From an uncultured Fidelibacterota bacterium (GTDB taxonomy: Bacteria > Fidelibacterota > Marinisomatia > Marinisomatales > TCS55): 64,000 bases of DNA. Below are positions 17,013 through 25,989 of this stretch, one piece after another. The notes under the pieces are model-generated. The model did no database searches, was not told the origin of the DNA, and was given only the letters and a program-made list of their open reading frames with translations. Location of the stretch: the NCBI GenBank assembly GCA_913049685.1, contig CAJWZD010000008.1, positions 1 to 64,000 of the forward strand. The letters run 5' to 3'. Made by a program: the position numbers and the translations under genes. The stretch's first letter is position 1. Each line of letters starts with the position of its first letter.

Positions 17013-17962
17013 TTAACTATAAAACCAGTATAGAGGCTGCAGCTAAAAGATCAAGGCCTCACATAAGACACACCCCACTAGAGCATTCACCTTATTTGAG
17101 TAGTCTTGCGGAAGCAGATGTATTTTTAAAACTTGACAATATTCAAAAAACAGGGTCTTTCAAATTCAGAGGAGCAATAAGTAAAATAACCTCTCTAACT
17201 GATAAAGAAAAATCAAATGGTGTTGTAACAGCATCCACTGGAAACCATGGCGCCGCTTGCTCTCTCGCCATGTCTGAGCTCGGGATTGAAGGAAAAATTG
17301 TTGTTCCAGAAAATGTGCACAAAAATAAAATAGAGAATATTTTAAACTTTGGGGGAAAGGTAGAGTATTATGGTGATGACTGCATACACGCTGAAGAGCG
17401 AGCCCAAGAAATTTCAAAAACAACCGGCGCCACATATATTTCTCCCTATAACGATGAAGCTATTGTGTTCGGTCAGGGTACATTGGGTATGGAAATTTCA
17501 CAAGACTTAAAAAATGTTGATGCGATATTCGTATCTGTTGGAGGTGGCGGGCTTATTTCAGGAGTAGGCGGCTATCTGAAATCGATCAATCGATCTATTC
17601 GAGTGCATGGTGTTTCTCCAAAGAATTCCTGCGTTATGTATGAATCTTTGAATGCCGGAGAGCAATTAGACTTACCATCTAAACCGACGCTTTCAGATGG
17701 GACGGCTGGGGGCGTTGAATTTGGTTCAATAACATTTGAGATGTGCAAGGAAATTATTGATGATTTTACTGTTGTATCGGAGCAAGAAATCGCAAAAGGA
17801 ATTCATATTGGTTTAGAAAAAAATCACCAACTTATCGAAGGTGCAGCTGGCGCTGCAATTGCAGGATTTATTAATCAAAAAGAAAAATTAAAAGGACAAA
17901 CGGTAGTTTTAGTTATGTGTGGTGGAAATATCAGTAGCACCGTTTTAAAATCAATACTTTAA
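17009..17962 (+). CDS. Threonine/serine dehydratase-like PLP enzyme
   Basis: 317 residues, fold-type II. The PLP lysine is in KTGSFKFRGA (about residue 52), the substrate loop is ASTGNHGAA, the phosphate-binding Gly loop is VSVGGGGLISG, and VVLVMCGGNIS is near the end. It lacks the C-terminal ACT regulatory domain of biosynthetic IlvA, so a catabolic threonine ammonia-lyase, serine racemase, or a hydroxyectoine-pathway EutB-like enzyme are all possible. The immediately following cyclodeaminase-like gene resembles the eutB-eutC pairing; this is context, not proof. Confidence 0.88.
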   Translation: MINYKTSIEAAAKRSRPHIRHTPLEHSPYLSSLAEADVFLKLDNIQKTGSFKFRGAISKITSLTDKEKSNGVVTASTGNHGAACSLAMSELGIEGKIVVPENVHKNKIENILNFGGKVEYYGDDCIHAEERAQEISKTTGATYISPYNDEAIVFGQGTLGMEISQDLKNVDAIFVSVGGGGLISGVGGYLKSINRSIRVHGVSPKNSCVMYESLNAGEQLDLPSKPTLSDGTAGGVEFGSITFEMCKEIIDDFTVVSEQEIAKGIHIGLEKNHQLIEGAAGAAIAGFINQKEKLKGQTVVLVMCGGNISSTVLKSIL

Positions 17963-18894
17963 TGCGTATTGTAAACCTAGATCGCATCAAATCGGTTTTA
18001 CCGAATGTGGACCTATTATCAGAGATTGAATCAGGGTTTGCTGCATACTCAAGTGGGTCAGTTGTGGTTCCTCCTGTAGGAGAATTAAGCTTTCAGTCTC
18101 CACCCGGAGATGTTCACATCAAGTACGGATACATAAATGAAGATGATGTATATGTAATTAAAATTGCCTCAGGTTTTTATGAAAATAAGAGAGAAAGCCT
18201 TCCAGTAGGCAATGGAATGATGTTGGTTTTTAGCCAAAAGACCGGTCAGCCTTTGGCTATATTGCAGGATGAATGTTATCTGACCGATGTTAGGACAGCG
18301 GTTGCTGGTGCTATTGCTGCAAAATATCTTTCACCTGCAAATATAGATCGTATTGGTATAGTTGGTACAGGCACACAGGCTAAGCTCCAGTTGCAATACC
18401 TTAAAAACGTAATAGACTGCAATAAAGTTGTGGTTTGGGGAAGAAGCTCCAACTCTTTATCGGATTATATAAAATCTATGGATAATTATAATTATCAAGT
18501 TGAACCTACAGCAAGCATTGACGATATAGTTAAGCAGTGTCAACTGATAATAACATGCACACCCAGCGAAAAAGCTTTAATTGATGAAGTAAATCCCGGT
18601 ACACACATAACAGCGATAGGTTCCGACACTACCTCTAAGCGCGAATTGAGTTCCAGAGTACTCCTTCAAGCTGATGTGGTTATTACAGATAGCAAGTCGC
18701 AGTGCAAAGAGCGTGGTGAAATATATCAAGCATCGAAGGATGGATTTTTAACTAGCAGTGCTTTAGAATTAGGCAATATTATAAACGGTGCAGACGTGGG
18801 AAGAGCCAATCAAGAGCAAATTACCGTTGCCGATTTAACCGGCGTAGCTGTTCAAGATATTCAGATATCTAAGGCGATACTAAGGAATTTATAA
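17962..18894 (+). CDS. Ornithine cyclodeaminase / mu-crystallin family protein
   Basis: 310 residues. Typical blocks are QDECYLTDVRTAVAGAIAAK, the Rossmann NAD(P) loop IGIVGTGTQAKLQLQYL, and TVADLTGVAVQDIQI at the C-terminus. The family includes ornithine cyclodeaminase, ketimine reductases, alanine dehydrogenase and EutC of hydroxyectoine breakdown. The start shares TAATG with the previous stop. Together with the upstream dehydratase-like and aminotransferase genes it suggests amino-acid or compatible-solute catabolism. Confidence 0.9.
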   Translation: MRIVNLDRIKSVLPNVDLLSEIESGFAAYSSGSVVVPPVGELSFQSPPGDVHIKYGYINEDDVYVIKIASGFYENKRESLPVGNGMMLVFSQKTGQPLAILQDECYLTDVRTAVAGAIAAKYLSPANIDRIGIVGTGTQAKLQLQYLKNVIDCNKVVVWGRSSNSLSDYIKSMDNYNYQVEPTASIDDIVKQCQLIITCTPSEKALIDEVNPGTHITAIGSDTTSKRELSSRVLLQADVVITDSKSQCKERGEIYQASKDGFLTSSALELGNIINGADVGRANQEQITVADLTGVAVQDIQISKAILRNL

Positions 18895-18896
18895 GA

Positions 18897-19349
18897 ATGA
18901 CCTCCGAATTTAAAAAAGAGCAAATAATATTTTATTCTATTGAGGATGAAAGTCTTAAAAAACTTCATATATACGAAAGCGGTGTATCGGCAGGGTTTCC
19001 TTCACCTGCAGATGACTATCTTGATGTTGATCTGAACTTACACAAATATCTTGTCAAGCACCCTGCAGCAACTTTCTTTATCATTGCCAAAGGCCATTCA
19101 ATGGAGAGGGCTGGTATAAGTGATAGCGATTTATTGGTTGTAGATAAATCGCTGGAACCAAAAAATAAAGACATCGTAGTAGCTATTGTAGATGGAGAAT
19201 TTACAGTGAAGAGATACCTGGTTAATAATGGAAGCATTTGCCTTAAAGCCGAAGGCTTATCCGATGATTATCCGGATATTAATATTACAGATTCTATAGA
19301 GTTTGAGGTATGGGGTGTTGTAACGCACACGATCCATAATAATCGATGA
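18897..19349 (+). CDS. umuD: UmuD-like S24 autoprotease
   Basis: 150 residues. The LexA/UmuD self-cleavage site is Ala-Gly in SAGFPSPADDY (about A32-G33), the nucleophile Ser is in KGHSMERAG (S68) and the general-base Lys in FTVKRYL (K105). Spacing from cleavage Gly to Ser (35) and Ser to Lys (37) equals that of E. coli UmuD. After RecA-stimulated cleavage UmuD' forms DNA polymerase V with UmuC. It starts 2 bases after the cyclodeaminase-like stop and overlaps umuC by ATGA. No LexA box is visible in front of it. Confidence 0.93.
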   Translation: MTSEFKKEQIIFYSIEDESLKKLHIYESGVSAGFPSPADDYLDVDLNLHKYLVKHPAATFFIIAKGHSMERAGISDSDLLVVDKSLEPKNKDIVVAIVDGEFTVKRYLVNNGSICLKAEGLSDDYPDINITDSIEFEVWGVVTHTIHNNR

Positions 19350-20602
19350 TTGCACTCGCTGATTGTAATAATTTTTATGCTTCATGCGAACGCGTGTTTA
19401 GCCCAGCGTTAAAAAATAAGCCAATTATTGTTCTCTCAAACAATGACGGGTGCGTTATTGCAAGAAGTAATGAGGCTAAATCGATTGGAATTCGAATGGG
19501 TGAACCGGTATTTAAGGCCAGGAAGTTGATTATAGAAAATAAGGTGAACGTGTTTTCTACAAATTTTGCACTTTATGGAGATATGTCAAAAAGGGTCATG
19601 TCGCTTCTTGATAACATGTCACCTGACATAGAAATCTATAGCATCGATGAAGCTTTTATGGATTTTTCTGGGATCCAAGATTGCTTTAAGCTTGGACTGG
19701 AAATGCGTGATGTTGTAATCAGACATACCGGAATACCTATTTCGATAGGTATAGCAAAAACTAAAACACTGGCCAAGGTAGCTAATCATTTTGCTAAGCG
19801 CGACACTAAAAAAGGTGTTTACGTGTTAGATAGTGTAAATCAGATTAATACTATGTTGAAATCAATGCCCGTATCAAAACTTTGGGGAGTAGGGTCACGA
19901 TATGCCAGAATGTTAAATAGCTATGGAGTTAAAAGCGCTTTTGACTTTATTTCATTAGATGAAAATTGGGTTCTTGAAAAAATGACAATCATGGGTCTTA
20001 AAATTCAGCATGAGTTAAAGGGGAAGTCCTGTATTTCAATCGATACAAACCCTTCATTGAAAAAGAATATATGCACATCAAGGTCATTTGGCGTTAAAGT
20101 AACAGAACTTCAATCGCTCAAAGAGTCAATCTCCAGTCACGCAGTAAGATGCGCTGAAAAACTAAGACAAGAAGGAGGGTGCGCACGCTACGTAAGCGTT
20201 ATTATAAAAACAAACCCGTTTAATAAATTGGATGACTATTATTACGGCTACAAAGCTATAAGTTTCAATACTCCAACTAATGACACAATAGATATAGTTA
20301 GCGCCGCAGAAAATTTACTTAAATCTATTTATAAAAAAGGGCTTGTCTACAAAAAATCAGGAGTTATTGTTGGTGATATAATTCCTCAAGATCGGGTACA
20401 ATTAAATATGTTTGATACCGATCAAAAAAGAGCCAAAAGGGATAATCTAAATAGCGCAGTTGACCTCATCAATCAGATAATAGGAAGAAATACGGTTCAT
20501 ATCGGCTCCCAAGGCATATCTAGAAAGTGGCAATTAAAACGAGAAAAACTCTCTCCTTGTTATACAACGAAATGGAATGATCTTCTTAGGGTAAGATGTT
20601 AA
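19346..20602 (+). CDS. umuC: UmuC-like Y-family DNA polymerase
   Basis: 418 residues, as in UmuC. The N-terminus is IALADCNNFYASCERVFSP (metal-binding Asp and steric residues), followed by SNNDGCVIARSNEAK, the catalytic YSIDEAFMDFSG and PISIGIAKTKTLAKVANHFA, then an HhH-like segment near LWGVGSRYA and a little-finger domain. Carries out translesion synthesis with UmuD' on damaged DNA. It terminates the long overlapping run that begins at 15397. Confidence 0.95.
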   Translation: MIALADCNNFYASCERVFSPALKNKPIIVLSNNDGCVIARSNEAKSIGIRMGEPVFKARKLIIENKVNVFSTNFALYGDMSKRVMSLLDNMSPDIEIYSIDEAFMDFSGIQDCFKLGLEMRDVVIRHTGIPISIGIAKTKTLAKVANHFAKRDTKKGVYVLDSVNQINTMLKSMPVSKLWGVGSRYARMLNSYGVKSAFDFISLDENWVLEKMTIMGLKIQHELKGKSCISIDTNPSLKKNICTSRSFGVKVTELQSLKESISSHAVRCAEKLRQEGGCARYVSVIIKTNPFNKLDDYYYGYKAISFNTPTNDTIDIVSAAENLLKSIYKKGLVYKKSGVIVGDIIPQDRVQLNMFDTDQKRAKRDNLNSAVDLINQIIGRNTVHIGSQGISRKWQLKREKLSPCYTTKWNDLLRVRC

Positions 20603-20664
20603 GGATAATTAATAAATTTAAGAAAACACGCTTTAAAAACTTAAAACTAAAACAGGAGTAAAAT

Positions 20665-21261
20665 ATGCGACCAGGAAAAACAGCACTATTAACATTTATA
20701 TTGTCTTCATTTCTACTGTCAAAAGATCTTCCGTTAGGTTCAAACATCCCAATGGCTTCAATAAAGATGGAGGGTATCAATGGTGAAAAAGTAAGCCTAA
20801 GCGAGGTGATAATGGAAAATGGGCTGCTTGTAAACTTTACATGCAACACTTGTCCTTGGGTAGTAAGATGGCAAGATAGATACAATGATCTAGCAAAAGC
20901 GAGTAAAAAAAATAAAATAGGATATATTGCAATTAATCCAAATGCTGGAAAGCGAGGTCGCGGTGAGAATATGGAAGATATGAAAGCGTTTGCAGCAAAA
21001 TATGACCATAATTTTTTATACACATTAGATAAAGACGCAAAGCTTGCAACGGCTTTTGGTGCGAGAACTACTCCACATATTTACTTGTTTGATGGGGACG
21101 GGAAGCTTGTTTACAGAGGAGCAATTGATGATAATGCAGCAAAGAAGAGAAAAGTAAAGAAAAAATACCTAATGGATGCTATAAAAGCTGTAGGAAAGGG
21201 TAAAGAAGTGCGGTTAGCGGAAACCAAGGCGCTTGGTTGCAGTATAAAGTTTCCTAGATAA
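20665..21261 (+). CDS. Thioredoxin-fold (AhpC/TSA-like) exported protein
   Basis: 198 residues with a hydrophobic N-terminus (TALLTFILSSFLLS) that may be a signal peptide. The active site is LLVNFTCNTCPWVVRW with CxxC at 60-63, and the cis-Pro region is ARTTPHIYLFD. This is the redoxin type in which CNTCPW replaces the usual WCxxC and is followed by DGDGKLVYRGAIDD. Preceded by a good Shine-Dalgarno, AGGAGT at 20654-20659, which supports the start. Partner unknown; a thiol reductant or peroxidase role is likely. Confidence 0.85.
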   Translation: MRPGKTALLTFILSSFLLSKDLPLGSNIPMASIKMEGINGEKVSLSEVIMENGLLVNFTCNTCPWVVRWQDRYNDLAKASKKNKIGYIAINPNAGKRGRGENMEDMKAFAAKYDHNFLYTLDKDAKLATAFGARTTPHIYLFDGDGKLVYRGAIDDNAAKKRKVKKKYLMDAIKAVGKGKEVRLAETKALGCSIKFPR

Positions 21262-21269
21262 TAAGATGA

Positions 21270-21474
21270 AAAACAGTTGACAAGAAATATCATTTTGGAT
21301 TCATAGCGGATTATTTCTCATACAGGTTAAAAGGCGAAAAATCCATCGCTTTAGGATTCTATGGCGCTATAGCACCCTTTGATGACAGTACAGTCTTGCG
21401 AATTAAATTCATGAATGAACCTGATTTGATGGACGGAAATTATCTAGCTCTTAGCGTAGTTTAGTCAGTAGGTT
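21270..21474 (+). pseudogene. Start-less open frame, possible gene remnant
   Basis: Between the redoxin and HMA genes about 260 bases carry no normal gene, but one frame stays open for about 67 codons before a TAG, reading KYHFGFIADYFSY, then RLKGEKSIALGFYGAIAPF and RIKFMNEPDL. The mix of residues looks protein-like. No ATG, GTG or TTG lies in frame at its head; a TGA precedes it, and an ATG at 21266 in another frame stops after four codons. After the TAG the same frame continues for ten more sense codons. I read it as the tail of a decayed gene; chance is possible. Confidence 0.35.
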
Positions 21475-21521
21475 CTCATAAACTGAAGCGGTATTAAAAA
21501 AGATATTTAAAAAGAGTAAGT

Positions 21522-21851
21522 ATGAAAAAAATAATTATTAGCATAGTAGCTATTTTTACAATTAGCTGTAGTACAGATAAAAGATCGGCTAGCCTTGTTC
21601 TCGACTCGCTACAGTGTTTAATGTGCTCAGTAAATGTAGAAGAGTCTCTTTTGAGTCTTAAAGGAGTGAAGAATATTAAAGTTGATTTGAAAAATAAATC
21701 TGGGGTTGTGGTTTACAATGCCAACGTTATTGATCTTAGCGCCATTGAGAAAAAAATAACATCTATTGGATACAATGTTAATGGTAAACCTGCAAATAAA
21801 ATTGCTTATGAAAAGCTTGAACTTTGTTGTAAAAAACCTGAAGACAATTAA
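21522..21851 (+). CDS. Heavy-metal-associated (HMA) domain lipoprotein
   Basis: 109 residues. Lipoprotein signal ends at FTISCSTD (Cys about 16). The mature part is one HMA-type ferredoxin-like domain: LDSLQCLMCSVNVEESL has the CxxC at 32-35, then LKGVKNIKVDLKNKSGVVVY and IEKKITSIGYNV, in the order of CopZ/MerP-like domains. A CC pair near the C-terminus may add metal ligands. Likely binds Cu(I) or a similar soft metal in the periplasm. Confidence 0.85.
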   Translation: MKKIIISIVAIFTISCSTDKRSASLVLDSLQCLMCSVNVEESLLSLKGVKNIKVDLKNKSGVVVYNANVIDLSAIEKKITSIGYNVNGKPANKIAYEKLELCCKKPEDN

Positions 21852-21877
21852 AATAAAATTTTTATAAATTAAGAGCA

Positions 21878-23710
21878 ATGATCCGATGGCTTTATATAAT
21901 AACAACGCGCCTATGCTTGGCTCTAGTATTTTCTGGAGTAGTTCCAATTTTTACGTCCCAACCTACACTCTTAGCCCAGTCAAAGAAAAAAGATCCCGCT
22001 CAAGCTTCAAAATACGCTAAACGAGGAAGTTCTCGAGCCAAGAAAAAAGATTTCAAAGGGGCGCTCTCTGATTATAAAAAAGCATACCAGTTAAATCCGA
22101 CTGCAAACTACAAGAAAAAAGTTCAGCAATTAACGGGTTTAGCCAAGAGGCAGGGTGGTAGTAATCAGTCAAAAAGCAAGGTTTCAAAAAAGCAAGCCGC
22201 TCAAGCTTCAAAATATGCTAAGCGAGGAGGGGCAAAAGCTAAAAAGAAAGATTATGCTGGTGCATTAAAAGATTTTCAGCGCGCTTTTAGATTGAATCCG
22301 ACCGCTTCAAATAAAAAAAGAGTATCCCAGTTAACTTCTATAATGAAAAAAGCTAGTAATAATCAAACAGCTGTTCGGACCACAAAAGCACAAATGCCTA
22401 AAGTTAGCGAAATACCAAATATTAGCCCTGTCAAATATGCAAACGACATTTATAACATTGCAGAAGGGTTTGAGATGAGCACAAGGAACCTAGCTAAGGC
22501 AACTGACCTTCTTGAAGGTAAACAGAAAAAGAAGATAGAGCTTGCTAAGCTTCAAAGAACACCAACAACTGTTGAGCTTGAGAATGCTGCTCGCAATGAA
22601 CCTAACGATTTTAGGAGACAGGTTGACCTTGCTAGAAATTATGAAGCTTCGGGACGTTTTGACGATTCTAAAGAAATTTACTTACGGCTAGCAGCTCAAA
22701 ATCCTATGAATGCAGATGCGCATTTCCATTTAGGCGCATATTATGCTAGATTTGATCAAATGACAAAAGCGCGACATGCTTTTGATGAGGCTCTTGATAT
22801 TCAACCAAGTCATAGAGCTACAATCGAAGCTATGGCTACCTTTTTTAATGAAAAAGAGGATCGCTCTTTTTCAGATGGGGTACTTGCTAAGTCTGCAGAA
22901 AAGGATCCTACTGGTCCAGCGCAGCAAATATCAAGGATTAGAAAAAATTTGAACGAGTTTAATTTTGAATATGCGGCAAGACTTGCCCAAAGCGGCCAAG
23001 ATCAATTTCCAAGCCAAGAGGCATTCATTTTGCTAAAAGGTAAAGCTTTTGAGGGTATGGGTGATATGGAAAAAGCAAAATCTAGCTACCAGGAATCCAT
23101 TAAAAGTAATCCCACAAACTTTGAGCCTTACATTGCTTTAGGAGACCTATATTCATCTCAAGGTAAGCATTTGTACGCTGCATTGACATATAGTGATGCA
23201 GTGCGTTTAGATCCTGCAAATGAAGATATTCGATTCAAGCAAGGTTTAGGGTATTTTAAATCAAGCGAATGGGGGCGTGCAGCTACATCATGGGAAGATT
23301 TACTGTATTACGACCCTTCAAATCAAAAGGTAAATTTGTTGTTACCCCAAGCTTACTATATTCTTGCTGTTGAGTATAACCGATCCGGACAATCTAGCTT
23401 AGGGCAAAGCGCATTTCGCAAAGCGATTAACATTAATCGCAATTCTGCAGCATGGCTTCCTGGCTCAATGCAGACCCTTGGTTCATTCTACAGAGAAAAT
23501 GGTCTATTTAAAGAATCCTTAGCAGCCTACCAAGAAGCAATTGAGCTGAGACCTAGCGATTCAAAAACCTATCTTGGACTAGGAATAACCTATTGGAAAA
23601 TGAAAGAAGCTGCACTTGCTAAAGCTGCATGGTCCAAATCGATGGAACTTGATCCAACGAATAATGATGCCAGAGGTTGGTTGCTTCTATCGGGAAAAAT
23701 ATCCGGATAA
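21878..23710 (+). CDS. Large TPR-repeat protein with duplicated N-terminal segment
   Basis: 610 residues. A hydrophobic segment at 10-28 looks like a signal or anchor. Residues about 41-90 and 109-158 are two copies of one Lys-rich TPR unit (QASKYAKRG..., then KKKD..GAL.D....A..LNPTA), followed by a linker and many classical TPRs, for example SFRKAI-, DALDIQPS-, and SYQESIKSNPTNFEPYIALGD-type helices from 240 to the end. TPR arrays serve protein-protein contact; envelope assembly or lipoprotein handling is plausible. Followed by another TPR-like exported protein, so the pair may work together. Confidence 0.85.
   Translation: MIRWLYIITTRLCLALVFSGVVPIFTSQPTLLAQSKKKDPAQASKYAKRGSSRAKKKDFKGALSDYKKAYQLNPTANYKKKVQQLTGLAKRQGGSNQSKSKVSKKQAAQASKYAKRGGAKAKKKDYAGALKDFQRAFRLNPTASNKKRVSQLTSIMKKASNNQTAVRTTKAQMPKVSEIPNISPVKYANDIYNIAEGFEMSTRNLAKATDLLEGKQKKKIELAKLQRTPTTVELENAARNEPNDFRRQVDLARNYEASGRFDDSKEIYLRLAAQNPMNADAHFHLGAYYARFDQMTKARHAFDEALDIQPSHRATIEAMATFFNEKEDRSFSDGVLAKSAEKDPTGPAQQISRIRKNLNEFNFEYAARLAQSGQDQFPSQEAFILLKGKAFEGMGDMEKAKSSYQESIKSNPTNFEPYIALGDLYSSQGKHLYAALTYSDAVRLDPANEDIRFKQGLGYFKSSEWGRAATSWEDLLYYDPSNQKVNLLLPQAYYILAVEYNRSGQSSLGQSAFRKAININRNSAAWLPGSMQTLGSFYRENGLFKESLAAYQEAIELRPSDSKTYLGLGITYWKMKEAALAKAAWSKSMELDPTNNDARGWLLLSGKISG
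21996..22014 (+). repeat. Direct repeat copy 1 inside the TPR gene
   Basis: A 19-base sequence (CCGCTCAAGCTTCAAAATA) occurs here and again at 22197-22215, 201 bases or 67 codons later, in the same frame. It marks an internal duplication of one TPR unit. Confidence 0.8.
22197..22215 (+). repeat. Direct repeat copy 2 inside the TPR gene
   Basis: Second copy of the same 19 bases, with a further near-match downstream (one transition, then GCTAA). The near-identity at DNA level implies the duplication is younger than the other TPRs of the protein, which have diverged. Confidence 0.8.
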
Positions 23711-23755
23711 TTCGTAGTCTAGAATTTAAACCCATTTTTAATGTTTATTTAATTC

Positions 23756-24886
23756 ATGCGCATTTTTAATGCAGCTTTAAAATATATTTTATTATTTCTA
23801 TGCGCTTTTTCATTATCGCTAACCCAGCATAAGGGTGACGCCTTTGTTAAGCAAGGCGTTGATGCATTTTTTAATTATGAGTTTGAGAAAAGTATAGAAA
23901 TATTATCAAAAGCGAGATCAGCATACCCTGATCATCCTGTTGTTCATGTGGTGTGGGCTGCCGCATGGTATCATTTCGATCAATCTATGTATTCTGCAGA
24001 TAGTGTCTACAGTAATTTTGAAAAAAGATTAAATGAAATTGAATTTTTATACGATTCTCTGGTAGTAGCTTATCCAGATAATTTTGAATATTTACTCTAT
24101 CTTGGTACTTCTCAGTCGCTTAAAGCTAGAATTTATTTAGGAGAAAAAAAATATTTATCAACTTTCTATGCCGCTTACAAGGGATTTAAGAGTATACAAA
24201 AATCAGAACAAGGCGCTGATAAGACAAAGGACGTTTATCTTCCTATCGGCGTAATTGAATGGTATGCGGGTTTAAAAAACCCATTTATTCAAATTGCAGC
24301 TAGAAGTATGGGAATCAATCCATCCAGAAAAGAGGGAATAAAAAAGATGGAGGTTGCTGCAAATGAAAGCGCATGGGCGTGGATTGAAGCGATGAGCATC
24401 TTATCAATTACTTACCAATTCTTTGATTTAAATAAAGAAAAAGGACTGCTTGCCAGTGAAACTGTTTCCAAAAAATTTCCTGATAATTTTGGATATGGAC
24501 TATATTACGCATTGGGATTAATGCAAAACGGAAAGATTGATGAGGCTAAGAAAAAACTTAAATCTCTAAATATGCAATTATCTGATCAAAGACCCTATCA
24601 TCAAAAAAGATATAATCCCTATCTTAGTTATTTGTGGGGTAATTATTATTTTTTAACAGAAAATAATAAAGCTGCACTCGAGTATTTGAATAATTGTATT
24701 AATAATTACAATAGCGATTTAGATATTTTTTTAGCTAAAGCATTGTTATTAAAAGGCAAAATTCACGATATTCAAAACAATCGTTTTGAGGCTAGACGCG
24801 CATATAAAGAATGCATTAAGCTTAAAAATCAAACCGCAGCTATGGATTTTGCAAAACAATATTTGAATGAACCATATAAAGGTTAG
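23756..24886 (+). CDS. Exported TPR-like protein
   Basis: 376 residues. Signal peptide near 7-24 (AALKYILLFLCAFSLSL). Helical repeat pattern follows: DAFFNYEFEKSIEILSKAR, YPDHPVVHVVWAAAWYHFD, and a late TPR, NKAALEYLNNCINNYNSDLD, then FEARRAYKECIKLKNQ. Probably a periplasmic scaffold. It directly follows the larger TPR protein (45 bases) and precedes ispG. Confidence 0.75.
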   Translation: MRIFNAALKYILLFLCAFSLSLTQHKGDAFVKQGVDAFFNYEFEKSIEILSKARSAYPDHPVVHVVWAAAWYHFDQSMYSADSVYSNFEKRLNEIEFLYDSLVVAYPDNFEYLLYLGTSQSLKARIYLGEKKYLSTFYAAYKGFKSIQKSEQGADKTKDVYLPIGVIEWYAGLKNPFIQIAARSMGINPSRKEGIKKMEVAANESAWAWIEAMSILSITYQFFDLNKEKGLLASETVSKKFPDNFGYGLYYALGLMQNGKIDEAKKKLKSLNMQLSDQRPYHQKRYNPYLSYLWGNYYFLTENNKAALEYLNNCINNYNSDLDIFLAKALLLKGKIHDIQNNRFEARRAYKECIKLKNQTAAMDFAKQYLNEPYKG

Positions 24887-24914
24887 TTTGTTGTAATTTC
24901 TAAATGAATTTTGT

Positions 24915-25988
24915 ATGATAAAAAGAAGAAAAACACGAGAAGTAAAAATTGGTGACCTTATAATTGGTGGAGAACACGCAATTACTGTTCAGTCTATGAC
25001 TACAACCAAAACAGATGATATTAATGGAACGTTGAAAGAGGTTGAAAGGCTGGAAGAGGCTGGTTGCCATATCATTCGAATCACCGTTCCTAATAAACAA
25101 GCTGCCAAAGCGCTTTATGAAATTAAAAAACGCATGAAAGTACCATTGGTAGCTGATATACATTTTGATTATAGGATGGCATTAGAAGCTGTAGATGCTG
25201 GAGCAGATAAAATAAGAATTAACCCTGGAAATATTGGGGGAAAAGCGCGCGTCAAGGAAGTTTTAGAAAAAGTTAAAGGCGCTAACCTCCCCATACGTAT
25301 CGGTGTAAATGCCGGAAGCCTAGAAAAAGATTTAATCGAAAAATATGGCTTCCCAACTGCCGAAGCAATGGTGGAAAGCGCAAAACGACATATAGATATA
25401 TGTAAAGAACATAACTTTGAAGACATAATTGTTTCTCTTAAAGCATCAGATGTCAATTTAATGATAGGGGCCTATTCCCTTTTTTCACAAAAATTTGACT
25501 ACCCTCTTCATCTAGGCGTTACAGAGGCAGGACCTACAAAATCAGGAACTGTGAAATCTTCTGTAGGCATTGGTAATTTACTAGCAAATGGTATTGGGGA
25601 CACTATTCGCGTAAGCTTAACAGACGATCCCGTTGAGGAAGTTCATGTTGGGTTTGAGATATTAAAAAGCCTTGGCTTAGCAAGTAAAGGCGTTACAATT
25701 GTTTCCTGCCCTACCTGCGGTAGGCTAGAAGTTGATTTATTCAAAATAGCGGGAGAAGTTGAAGAAGAATTGAAAGACATAAAAACACCGATGACATTGG
25801 CTTTAATGGGTTGCGCTGTGAATGGCCCGGGCGAAGCAACTCATACTGATCTTGGAATTGCTTTTGGAAAAGGAGCGGGTCATTTATATTATAAAGGTGA
25901 AAAAAGAGGAAGAGTTAAGGAGAGCAAGGCTATAGATGAACTCAAGGATATGATCTCAGAATTTGAAGCAGAGAAAAAAGAGGATTAA
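24915..25988 (+). CDS. ispG: 4-hydroxy-3-methylbut-2-en-1-yl diphosphate synthase
   Basis: 357 residues, the bacterial short form. It opens [16 protein letters not shown] and has [26 protein letters not shown] and [13 protein letters not shown] of the TIM barrel. The C-terminal Fe-S part has [11 protein letters not shown] (Cys about 264 and 267), then [11 protein letters not shown] (Cys about 300 and a catalytic Glu). IspG makes HMBPP from methylerythritol cyclodiphosphate in the MEP isoprenoid pathway, consistent with the polyprenyl synthase at 47901. Confidence 0.96.
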   Translation: MIKRRKTREVKIGDLIIGGEHAITVQSMTTTKTDDINGTLKEVERLEEAGCHIIRITVPNKQAAKALYEIKKRMKVPLVADIHFDYRMALEAVDAGADKIRINPGNIGGKARVKEVLEKVKGANLPIRIGVNAGSLEKDLIEKYGFPTAEAMVESAKRHIDICKEHNFEDIIVSLKASDVNLMIGAYSLFSQKFDYPLHLGVTEAGPTKSGTVKSSVGIGNLLANGIGDTIRVSLTDDPVEEVHVGFEILKSLGLASKGVTIVSCPTCGRLEVDLFKIAGEVEEELKDIKTPMTLALMGCAVNGPGEATHTDLGIAFGKGAGHLYYKGEKRGRVKESKAIDELKDMISEFEAEKKED

Positions 25989-25989
25989 T

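Noticed and set aside
20586-21023. Minus-strand frame of 145 codons opposite the redoxin gene
   Set aside because: It mirrors a strong plus-strand gene with CxxC and a Shine-Dalgarno; its sequence has no domain and it is an antisense shadow.
25963-25989. Earlier ATG for the small exported protein after ispG
   Set aside because: It would add basic residues before the signal peptide and overlap ispG by 26 bases; ATG 25990 gives a clean signal.
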